Positions 1-5,720 of a stretch of 5,843 bases of DNA are shown here, one piece after another. This DNA comes from Moorella sp. UBA4076 (lineage in GTDB: Bacteria; Bacillota; DSM-521; Neomoorellales; Neomoorellaceae). Every line of letters starts with the position of its first letter. Positions within the stretch are counted from its first letter, which is position 1. The DNA is taken from contig DFYS01000175.1 of the NCBI GenBank assembly GCA_002383405.1, positions 5,500-11,342 on the forward strand. Reading direction: 5' to 3'. The notes beneath the pieces are model-generated. The model was not told the DNA's origin. It saw only the letters and a list, made by a program, of their open reading frames with translations, and did not search any database. The position numbers were made by a program, and so were the translations under genes.

Positions 1-255
1 TAAGGGCGAGAAGTGGCGCCTGAAGGGAACCTGCCTCACCCCCCTTCACACAATATCACCATTTTCATCCTTCTGTTGGTGCCGCGTCAGCGGCATGGGC
101 GTCTGCTCAGGCTACCATCTCTAAGCCGCCTTAGCGCTGCCTGCCGTCATGATTATAAACCCGTTCAGCCATATACAGGTTTCCGGGCTATTGCTGTCAG
201 GCTGACCGCCAGGCAGGCTGAGCAGTTACATTTTTTCTTTAATAGGAGGTTAATC
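1..255 (+). other. Non-coding leader of the metal-transport operon
   Basis: This stretch precedes troA and shows no convincing gene. The troA reading frame is open back to position 13, but the predicted peptide there is Arg/Pro/His-rich and low in protein character, and the lipoprotein signal begins only at 256. The region contains a 6-bp hairpin (TGCCGC/GCGGCA, 80-95, loop GTCA), an inverted repeat CTAAG-CCGC-CTTAG (121-134), an odd palindrome GTCAG-G-CTGAC (196-206), a direct repeat CAGGCTGA (198-205 and 214-221) and a T-run (231-236, then CTTT). CTGCTCAG (103-110) is complementary to CTGAGCAG (218-225), so alternative RNA folds are possible. This is consistent with a regulated 5' leader or attenuator, but I cannot assign it to a known riboswitch class. 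The upstream end is cut by the window. Confidence 0.5.
131..159 (+). promoter_or_regulatory. Possible weak sigma-A promoter of troABCD
   Basis: TATAAA (154-159) is a 5-of-6 match to the -10 hexamer. With a 17-bp spacer, the -35 position is TTAGCG (131-136), which matches TTGACA poorly. A TG dinucleotide lies just upstream of the -10, but one base off the usual extended -10 position. The inverted repeat CTAAG/CTTAG (121-134) overlaps this -35, a suitable place for a repressor. It is the best promoter candidate I see in the leader. The true promoter could also lie upstream of the window. Confidence 0.25.
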
Positions 256-258
256 GTG
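244..258 (+). promoter_or_regulatory. Ribosome binding site and GTG start of troA
   Basis: AGGAGG (244-249) is a perfect Shine-Dalgarno core, 6 nt before the GTG at 256. It decides the start: the in-frame ATG at 13 would add 81 residues in front of a classical lipoprotein signal peptide, which must be N-terminal to work. Confidence 0.9.
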
Positions 259-1194
259 AATCAAAAACCGAAAGCTCTGCTGAGTTCCGTTTTGGGCATT
301 GCGCTGTTGCTTGCGGGCTGCTCCGCTCCCGCAGCAAACACAAACCCCACAGAAGATAAACTAAACGTAGTTGCTACCACCACTATGCTTGCCGACTTGG
401 CCACTGTGGTCGGCGGAGAGCGTGTCACGGTAGACGGCCTGATGGGACCTGGCATTGACCCTCATTTATATCAGGCCAGCGCGGGAGACGTATCTCTGAT
501 GCAGAACGCTGATGTGGTTGTGTACAACGGCCTGCATCTGGAGGGGAAAATGGGCGAGATCTTTGAGAACCTGTCCGGGCAGGGCCCCACGGTCATTTGT
601 ATTGAAGATGGACTGCACGAATCCAAACTGCTTGCCTGGGAGGACGATAATTCAATTCACGACCCGCACATCTGGTTCGATGTCTCCCTGTGGAAGGATG
701 CCGCCGAAACTGTTGCGGAAGGATTGTCTCAGGCGGACCCCGACGGAAAGGGCGACTATGAGGCAAATTTAGACATTTACCTGAAAGAACTGGATGAGAC
801 GGATACATATATCCGTGACCGCGTGTCCGAGCTGTCGAAAGCGCAGCGCATACTGGTGACGGCTCACGATGCGTTTCAGTATTTCGGCAAAGCCTACGGT
901 TTTGAAGTACGCGGCCTGCAGGGCATCAGCACCGAAGCGGAGGCAGGTACGGCGGATGTGAGCGAGCTGGCCAACTTCATCGTAGAACGGCGAATAAAAG
1001 CTATTTTTGTAGAATCCTCCGTCCCGACCAAAACCATCGAAGCGCTCCAGGCCGCGGTCAAGGCCAAAGGCTTTGACGTCGCCATTGGCGGCGAGTTGTA
1101 TTCTGATTCCCTGGGCGACGCGGATTCTGGAGACGATACCTATATCCTCACCGTCAAAGCCAATGTCGACACGATTGTGGATGCCCTTAAGTGA
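256..1194 (+). CDS. troA: Metal-binding lipoprotein of a TroABCD-type ABC importer
   Basis: A 312-residue cluster A-I solute-binding protein (TroA/MntA/ZnuA family) that captures Mn2+, Zn2+ or Fe2+ outside the membrane and hands it to the TroC/TroD channel. Residues 1-22 form a lipoprotein signal peptide: Lys near the N-terminus, a hydrophobic stretch, then lipobox LAGC with Cys22 as the acylated residue. Expected metal ligands are in place: His70 (GIDPHLY), His138 (DPHIW), His204 (TAHDAFQYF) and Asp284 (ELYSDSLGD). GLHLEGKMGE (92-101) is another family motif. The His-His-His-Asp set matches TroA more than the His-His-Glu-Asp set of PsaA-type Mn proteins. The His-rich loop of many ZnuA proteins is absent. 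Start is GTG at 256 behind AGGAGG. It is first in the operon, 14 bp from troB. The family call is firm. The metal is not settled by sequence. Confidence 0.93.
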   Translation: MNQKPKALLSSVLGIALLLAGCSAPAANTNPTEDKLNVVATTTMLADLATVVGGERVTVDGLMGPGIDPHLYQASAGDVSLMQNADVVVYNGLHLEGKMGEIFENLSGQGPTVICIEDGLHESKLLAWEDDNSIHDPHIWFDVSLWKDAAETVAEGLSQADPDGKGDYEANLDIYLKELDETDTYIRDRVSELSKAQRILVTAHDAFQYFGKAYGFEVRGLQGISTEAEAGTADVSELANFIVERRIKAIFVESSVPTKTIEALQAAVKAKGFDVAIGGELYSDSLGDADSGDDTYILTVKANVDTIVDALK

Positions 1195-1208
1195 AGGGAG
1201 ATAATGAA

Positions 1209-1958
1209 ATGGAGAGACAAAACTATGCGGTTGAGGTGGAGGATCTCACTGTTGCCTATGACGCCAAGCCAGTTTTATGGGATATTGATCTAAAAATACC
1301 AAAGGGAAAGCTGATGGCGGTGGTTGGCCCGAACGGCGCGGGGAAAACGACATTGCTCAAGGCCATGCTGGGGCTTCTGAAGCCTGTCACCGGCGCTGTA
1401 CGCTTTCTTGACGGAGGCGGTGAGATGCGAGTCCTGAAAAACAGCATCGGTTATGTGCCGCAGAGCGACAGCGTAGATTGGGACTTTCCGGCTACGGTGC
1501 AGGATGTGGTGCTCATGGGATGCTACGGTAAGCTGGGGTGGATTCGCCGCCCTCGCAAAGAGGATATCGAGCTTACAAAGCGGACACTGATGAAGGTCGG
1601 CATGGAGGATTACGCTGCCCGGCAGATCAGCCAGCTCTCCGGAGGCCAGCAGCAACGGGTATTTCTGGCCCGCGCTTTGGCCCAGGAAGCGGAGGTCTAC
1701 TTTATGGACGAACCCTTCAAGGGTGTGGATGCACAGACGGAACGATCTATTGTAGTGCTGCTGAAAGAGTTGAAGGAACAAGGCAAAACTGTTGTGGTGG
1801 TCCACCATGACCTCCAGACCGTGCCGGTCTACTTTGACTGGGTCACCCTCATTAACCTTCGCGTGATTGCCAGCGGACCGGTGGAAGAAGTTTTCCACGA
1901 GGAAAACTTAAAAAAGACGTATCACAGCTTCGGTGCGCTTCTGAGGAGCGTGGTATGA
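1209..1958 (+). CDS. troB: ATPase subunit of the divalent-metal ABC importer
   Basis: A 249-residue cytoplasmic ABC ATPase that hydrolyses ATP to drive metal import through the TroC/TroD permease pair. All motifs are intact: Walker A GPNGAGKTT (40-48), Q-loop Gln85 in YVPQ, signature LSGGQ (143-147), Walker B VYFMDEP (163-169) and H-loop His200 in VHHD. The stretch VDWDFPATVQDVVLMG (89-104) is typical of the Mn/Zn importer branch. I chose ATG at 1209 because AGGGAG (1195-1200) sits 8 nt upstream. The in-frame GTG at 1191 would overlap the troA stop and lacks a good site. The length is usual for the family, and the stop is 1 nt before the troC start, suggesting coupled translation. It could equally be named mntB or znuC. 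Confidence 0.93.
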   Translation: MERQNYAVEVEDLTVAYDAKPVLWDIDLKIPKGKLMAVVGPNGAGKTTLLKAMLGLLKPVTGAVRFLDGGGEMRVLKNSIGYVPQSDSVDWDFPATVQDVVLMGCYGKLGWIRRPRKEDIELTKRTLMKVGMEDYAARQISQLSGGQQQRVFLARALAQEAEVYFMDEPFKGVDAQTERSIVVLLKELKEQGKTVVVVHHDLQTVPVYFDWVTLINLRVIASGPVEEVFHEENLKKTYHSFGALLRSVV

Positions 1959-1959
1959 T

Positions 1960-2883
1960 GTGAGCGATGTTATCGCCCTGTTTCAGGATTATACTTTTCA
2001 AACGGTAGCCCTCGGCTCCGCCCTTTTGGGATCGATCAGCGGGGTACTGGGCAGCTTTGCGGTACTACGCAAACAGAGCCTGTTGGGGGACGGAGTGTCT
2101 CACTCCGCCCTGCCCGGCGTGGTTATGGCCTTTATTCTGTTGGGAAATAAAAACACGGAAACGCTTCTGCTGGGCGCACTGGTTTCCGGCCTGCTGGCAA
2201 CTTTCTTTATTGTTAGCATTGTGAGGCATACCCGTGTGAAGTTTGACAGCGCGCTGGCGCTGGTGATGTCCGTGTTCTTTGGCCTGGGACTTGTGTTGCT
2301 TACCTATGTGCAGAAAATACCCAACTCCAATCAGGCGGGACTGAAGCGCTTCATTTTCGGGCAGGCTTCCACGCTAATGCAACGCGATATCCTCTTAATA
2401 GCTATTTGCGGTACGGTTTTGCTGGTTCTTGTCATTCTGTTCTGGAAGGAATTCAAACTTTTTACCTTTGACAGCGGTTTCGCCCAGAGCCTGGGCTTTT
2501 CGCCCAAGAAACTAAACCTGCTGTTGTCGTTCATGGTCGTGCTTGCCATCATTATCGGCCTGCAGACGGTGGGCGTAATCCTGATGAGTGCCATGCTGAT
2601 TACTCCGGCCGTTGCGGCCCGTCAGTGGACTAATAAGCTGTGGGTGATGGTGATTCTGTCCGCCCTGTTTGGAGCCATATCGGGCGTTTTGGGAACGGCG
2701 GTCAGCTCCCTTGTTCCAAGGCTGCCCACGGGGCCTGCCATAGTAGTTTGTATCAGTGCCATTGCAGTGATGAGCGTATTGTGTGCGCCGGGCAGAGGCG
2801 TGCTGCACCGCGTGTACCAACGCAGGAAAAACAGGGTCTTATATAAGCTGGAAGAAGGTGTGCCAAATGGCCCCACAAATTGA
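1960..2883 (+). CDS. troC: First membrane permease of the divalent-metal ABC importer
   Basis: A 307-residue polytopic inner-membrane protein of the ABC-3 (ZnuB/TroC/MntB) permease family. It pairs with TroD to form the metal channel. About eight hydrophobic segments are visible, roughly at 14-35, 49-62, 66-88, 98-116, 143-161, 187-220 (long, probably two) and 226-275 (two). The loop FDSGFAQSLGFSPKKLN (170-186) is the expected coupling region that contacts the ATPase, and GLQTVGVILMSAMLITPA (200-217) is a strongly conserved family segment. The C-terminus is basic (RRKNR, 288-292) and cytoplasmic by the positive-inside rule. The start is GTG at 1960, one nt after the troB stop, with GAGGAG (1943-1948) upstream. 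The last 17 bases overlap troD. Length is typical. Confidence 0.92.
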   Translation: MSDVIALFQDYTFQTVALGSALLGSISGVLGSFAVLRKQSLLGDGVSHSALPGVVMAFILLGNKNTETLLLGALVSGLLATFFIVSIVRHTRVKFDSALALVMSVFFGLGLVLLTYVQKIPNSNQAGLKRFIFGQASTLMQRDILLIAICGTVLLVLVILFWKEFKLFTFDSGFAQSLGFSPKKLNLLLSFMVVLAIIIGLQTVGVILMSAMLITPAVAARQWTNKLWVMVILSALFGAISGVLGTAVSSLVPRLPTGPAIVVCISAIAVMSVLCAPGRGVLHRVYQRRKNRVLYKLEEGVPNGPTN

Positions 2884-3982
2884 AATCCAAATCATTGCCG
2901 TGATTGTGGCGGTGGCCTGCGCCCTCCCGGGCGTATTCCTGGTGCTCCGGAAAATGTCCATGATGTCGGATTCTATCACTCATACCATTCTGCTGGGCAT
3001 TGTACTGGCTTTTTTTATGACTCACGATCTTTCCTCTCCGCTGCTGATTGCGGGCGCGGCGCTGATGGGCGTTGTCACTGTATGGCTGACAGAAACACTC
3101 AGCCGGACGCGGCTGCTGGCCGAGGACGCCGCTATTGGCGTAGTGTTCCCGCTGCTTTTTTCCGTCGCCATTATCCTGATTACCCGTTATGCCGGGTCGG
3201 TGCATCTGGATACCGACTCGGTACTTTTAGGGGAGCTGGCTTTTGCTCCCTTTGACCGGATGATCATAGGCGGTATGGATATCGGAGCAAAGGCGATTTA
3301 CACAACCGGGATTTTGCTGCTGATCAATCTGGCGGCGATCATTGTTTTTTTCAAAGAACTGAAAGTGGCGATATTTGACCCCATGCTGGCCGCTGTGCTG
3401 GGCTTTTCTCCCGCGCTGGTGCACTATGGACTGATGACGTTGGTATCCCTTACCACGGTTGGCGCGTTTCAGGCGGTAGGTTCCGTGCTGGTAGTGGCCT
3501 TTATGATCGGACCGCCTGTAACCGCTTATCTGCTGACGGATGATCTCAAGCGGATGTTGATTTTAAGCGGAGCGATCGGTATTGTTAACGGAATTCTTGG
3601 ATATCAGGCGGCGGCGTTGCTGGATGTCTCCATCGCGGGAAGCATGGCGGTGGTAACGGGGTTGGTTTTCCTGTCCGTGTTTATTTTCGCGCCCCGCAGA
3701 GGATTGATCAGTTCTCTTTTCAGACGAAGGAATCAGAAAATCGAGTTTGCCAAGATGACCCTGCTGTTTCATTTGTATAACCACGAAGGCAGCGAGCAGG
3801 AGGCAGCGGAATGTGGCATTGATACCATCCAGGCTCAATTACACTGGGAAGGCCGCTTTACGGGTAAAATTTTGGCTTTGTTGGAGCAAGACCGGAGTAT
3901 TGCATTTTCCGGGGAATTGGTCAGGCTCACGGAGCGGGGCCGTGCAAACAGTATCAAATGTTACGAAAAACTGCTTTCTTAA
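2867..3982 (+). CDS. troD: Second metal permease with a C-terminal winged-helix-like extension
   Basis: A 371-residue protein. Residues 1-280 are a complete ABC-3 family permease, with hydrophobic segments near 7-27, 37-52, 57-76, 87-106, 145-162, 185-219 and 230-273. The coupling-loop motif FDPMLAAVLGFSPALVHYG (170-188) is followed by TTVGAFQAVGSVLVVAFMIGPP. The core is followed by a basic linker (RRRN, 286-289) and about 80 soluble residues: a helix (KMTLLFHLYNHEG), QLHWEGRFTGKILALLE and LVRLTERGRANSIKCYEKLL. That layout resembles the winged-helix domain seen in DtxR/MntR-type regulators and in long TroD/MntC permeases. By that reading it may sense or bind something in the cytoplasm, but its function is inferred. 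The start is ATG at 2867, behind AGAAGG, overlapping troC by 17 bp. The longer frame from 2783 would lie deep inside troC. It is the last gene of the operon. Confidence 0.92.
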   Translation: MAPQIEIQIIAVIVAVACALPGVFLVLRKMSMMSDSITHTILLGIVLAFFMTHDLSSPLLIAGAALMGVVTVWLTETLSRTRLLAEDAAIGVVFPLLFSVAIILITRYAGSVHLDTDSVLLGELAFAPFDRMIIGGMDIGAKAIYTTGILLLINLAAIIVFFKELKVAIFDPMLAAVLGFSPALVHYGLMTLVSLTTVGAFQAVGSVLVVAFMIGPPVTAYLLTDDLKRMLILSGAIGIVNGILGYQAAALLDVSIAGSMAVVTGLVFLSVFIFAPRRGLISSLFRRRNQKIEFAKMTLLFHLYNHEGSEQEAAECGIDTIQAQLHWEGRFTGKILALLEQDRSIAFSGELVRLTERGRANSIKCYEKLLS

Positions 3983-4018
3983 ATACATTACATTATCAGA
4001 AACAGATATCCATAAACC

Positions 4019-4059
4019 GGCTGGGAATCGTATCCGTCTTTTCGGTACGATTCCCAGCC
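4019..4059 (+). terminator. Strong hairpin, probable terminator of troABCD
   Basis: GGCTGGGAATCGTA (4019-4032) and TACGATTCCCAGCC (4046-4059) form a perfect 14-bp stem. After one unpaired T, CCG (4034-4036) pairs with CGG (4043-4045), leaving the 6-nt loop TCTTTT. The hairpin lies 36 bp after the troD stop and before the sigma-factor promoter, where a terminator is expected. No clean T-run follows on either strand (AAGTTATATTTG downstream), so it may act as a weak terminator, an mRNA 3'-end stabiliser, or with help from other factors. Confidence 0.6.
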
Positions 4060-4120
4060 AAGTTATATTTGATTCTGCTGCAAAAAGCCTTTATTAGTAT
4101 CTTGAAATTGCCGCTTACAG

Positions 4121-4155
4121 TGAACCTTTCCCGGCAACGCTGCCTCTTTTATAAT
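4121..4155 (+). promoter_or_regulatory. Promoter region of the sigma/anti-sigma pair, ECF-like
   Basis: GAACCTT (4122-4128) resembles the -35 element read by ECF sigma factors (GGAACTT/TGAAAC type). TCTTT (4145-4149) follows 16 bp later at the -10 position. This suggests that the sigma factor drives its own operon, as many ECF factors do. Overlapping it is a perfect sigma-A -10 hexamer TATAAT (4150-4155). Its -35 at 17 bp spacing, TTTCCC, is poor, so dual control is possible. A perfect palindrome GGGAGCTCCC (4159-4168) sits at the likely transcription start. Confidence 0.5.
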
Positions 4156-4189
4156 AGAGGGAGCTCCCAAAACCGAAGGTGGTGCAGAT

Positions 4190-4798
4190 ATGGATGACTT
4201 GATCCAGCGCTGCCAGCAAGGCGATGTAGATGCCTTCAGCAGTCTGGTCGAACGTCACGGTGCCAAAGCCGTTCGTACAGCCTATATATTAACAGGCCGC
4301 AAGGATATGGCTGAAGACATCGCGCAAGAGGCCTTTATCCATTGTTACCGAAAAATTAAATGGTTGCACAACCCCGCGATGTTTCAGGCATGGTTTTACC
4401 GGATCTTAACCCGTTTAAGCTGGCGTCATATGGCCAAAGAAAAGGGTGAGCTTTCGCTGGAATCTCTTGCTGACAGCAGCAACAAATTCCTGGTTAATGA
4501 TACCAACCTTGCCGAAGCCGTGGAAGCCATACTGCAGCAAAATATAGTCCAGAAAGCTATCGGCCGACTTAATGCCCCTTTGCGAACCACTATTGTCCTT
4601 TATTACTTCAACGAACTCACGATTAAAGAAATAGCCCATGTACTCAGCTGCCGGGAAGGTACCATTAAATCGCGCCTGCATAACGCCAGAAAACAATTGG
4701 CCTCTGAACTCAAGCAATACGGGTTAGCGCCTTCTTCCCCGGATGAGGAAGAACATCTCCACCGTGAAGATATGGTTGTACAACCCAACCCGGACTAG
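4190..4798 (+). CDS. ECF-family RNA polymerase sigma factor
   Basis: A 202-residue alternative sigma factor that directs RNA polymerase to a small regulon, usually for envelope or extracytoplasmic stress. Region 2 spans about 10-85: GDVDAFSSLVERHG, then DMAEDIAQEAFIHCYRKI (39-56) with the core-binding DIAQEAF motif, and FQAWFYRILTRLSWRHMAK for -10 recognition. Region 4 spans about 118-172: LRTTIVLYYFNELTIKEIAHV and the helix-turn-helix CREGTIKSRLHNARKQL that reads the -35. Regions 1, 1.2 and 3 are missing, as in ECF factors. The ATG at 4190 has AAGGTGGTG (4175-4183) 6 nt upstream. A short acidic tail (186-202) follows region 4. It lies 85 bp before its presumed membrane anti-sigma factor. The ECF subgroup and regulon cannot be told from sequence alone. 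Confidence 0.93.
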   Translation: MDDLIQRCQQGDVDAFSSLVERHGAKAVRTAYILTGRKDMAEDIAQEAFIHCYRKIKWLHNPAMFQAWFYRILTRLSWRHMAKEKGELSLESLADSSNKFLVNDTNLAEAVEAILQQNIVQKAIGRLNAPLRTTIVLYYFNELTIKEIAHVLSCREGTIKSRLHNARKQLASELKQYGLAPSSPDEEEHLHREDMVVQPNPD

Positions 4799-4866
4799 CC
4801 GGAACCAAAATCCTGCCGCGATATTTTCTTTCTACTTTGCGAAGATGTTCGGACTTAAGGGACTAA

Positions 4867-4886
4867 AAAGGAGTGTAAAGCAAATG
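4867..4886 (+). promoter_or_regulatory. Ribosome binding site and ATG start of the anti-sigma gene
   Basis: AAAGGAGTG (4867-4875) is 8 nt before the ATG at 4884. The frame is open back to an ATG at 4743 inside the sigma gene and to another ATG at 4845, but neither has a comparable site. The peptide between them looks unlike the family N-terminus, so 4884 is preferred. Confidence 0.85.
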
Positions 4887-5720
4887 CAACTTGAACAATA
4901 TCTCCGTGCGGTCTTAGCCAGTAAAGCGGCGGAAATTGATCCCACACAGGATATATGGGAGCGGGTTAAGGAGGGCATTACAACTACTGAACAAAAAGGC
5001 GGCTTGTACATCGGTCAGAAGTTGAAGAGTTACCTGTTTTTCTGGCAGCCAGCCTGGAAAAAGGCTGCCGCGATAGCCCTATGTGGCATATTCCTGGCAG
5101 GCGGCTTAACCTTCGGTGTTTCGCCCAGGGCCCGGGCCTGGGCCACGGAAAGAATCCAGGCTATTATTAGCTATAAAGTCATCCGGACAGACGTAGGCTA
5201 CGCAGTAGTTAAAGAAGCAGTCCAACCTGTGGTCGTCAATTCTCCTGACGTCGCTGGAAGAAGCAAAGGAGTAAAACCACTGATTACTGATGCCCAAACC
5301 GTGGACAATAAAACGGCAGCCGAAGCAGCCGCCGGGTTTCCCGTCGCGTTGCCTGTTTACCTGCCGGAGGGCTATGAGCAAGATGGCGGTCTCAGCGCCG
5401 ACAAATGGAATAACGGCAAGGGCTATGTGCAGGTTCTTTATCGGAAGCTGCTCGCGGGGCAACAGCATCTTGTCTTAAGCCTGATGCTGACTAACGACCA
5501 GAGATTCTTCCAGGGCGGCGACGCCGTAAAAGAAGTTAAAGCCGGTAATAAAACGGCGTACTGGTGCGAGTATCCGGTGATTAACATGGGGGCGGAACCC
5601 ACGGTTAAAGCCGGGCATATTCTCAAGTGGGCTGATAATGGTGTCTATTACATGTTGCAGGATAGCAGCAGTGAATTAACCCTGGATGAGATGCTCCGGA
5701 TTGCCGCATCAATTGAGTGA
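4884..5720 (+). CDS. Single-pass membrane anti-sigma factor, DUF4367-like
   Basis: A 278-residue protein likely to hold the upstream ECF sigma factor inactive at the membrane until an outside signal arrives. The N-terminal 60 residues are cytoplasmic and charged (LEQYLRAVLASKAAEI, DIWERVKEGI), a helical stretch suited to binding the sigma factor. A single membrane segment lies at about 61-79 (AAAIALCGIFLAGGLTFGV), preceded by Lys59-Lys60 and followed by the exported part. Residues about 145-278 resemble the DUF4367 domain: AAAGFPVALPVYLPEGY (148-164), then WADNGVYYMLQDSS (249-262) and LTLDEMLRIAASI (265-277) near the end. No HxxxCxxC zinc anti-sigma motif is present. Pairing with the sigma gene rests on position and domain type. 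The sensed signal is unknown. Confidence 0.85.
   Translation: MQLEQYLRAVLASKAAEIDPTQDIWERVKEGITTTEQKGGLYIGQKLKSYLFFWQPAWKKAAAIALCGIFLAGGLTFGVSPRARAWATERIQAIISYKVIRTDVGYAVVKEAVQPVVVNSPDVAGRSKGVKPLITDAQTVDNKTAAEAAAGFPVALPVYLPEGYEQDGGLSADKWNNGKGYVQVLYRKLLAGQQHLVLSLMLTNDQRFFQGGDAVKEVKAGNKTAYWCEYPVINMGAEPTVKAGHILKWADNGVYYMLQDSSSELTLDEMLRIAASIE

Noticed and set aside
13..255. Upstream extension of troA by 81 residues
   Set aside because: It would place a lipoprotein signal peptide inside the protein, its composition is unlike a protein, and a perfect ribosome binding site precedes the GTG at 256.
1290..1898. 202-codon open frame on the minus strand across troB
   Set aside because: It lies wholly antisense to a complete ABC ATPase gene, shows no recognisable family, and is a codon-bias shadow.
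2753..3205. 150-codon minus-strand open frame across the troC/troD junction
   Set aside because: It overlaps two well-supported permease genes, its product is rich in His, Gln and Arg as antisense shadows often are, and no ribosome binding site is evident.
4102..4107. TTGAAA as a sigma-A -35 for the sigma gene
   Set aside because: It lies 42 bp from the TATAAT hexamer, far beyond the usual 16-18 bp, and no -10 is found at the right distance.
3813..4197. Two + strand open frames over the end of troD and the following intergenic region
   Set aside because: They run through the troD end, the hairpin and the sigma promoter, have no ribosome binding site, and show no domain.
4743..4883. N-terminal extension of the anti-sigma factor starting inside the sigma gene
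   Set aside because: The ATG at 4884 has a strong AAGGAG site at the right distance and gives a family-like N-terminus, while the upstream starts lack both.
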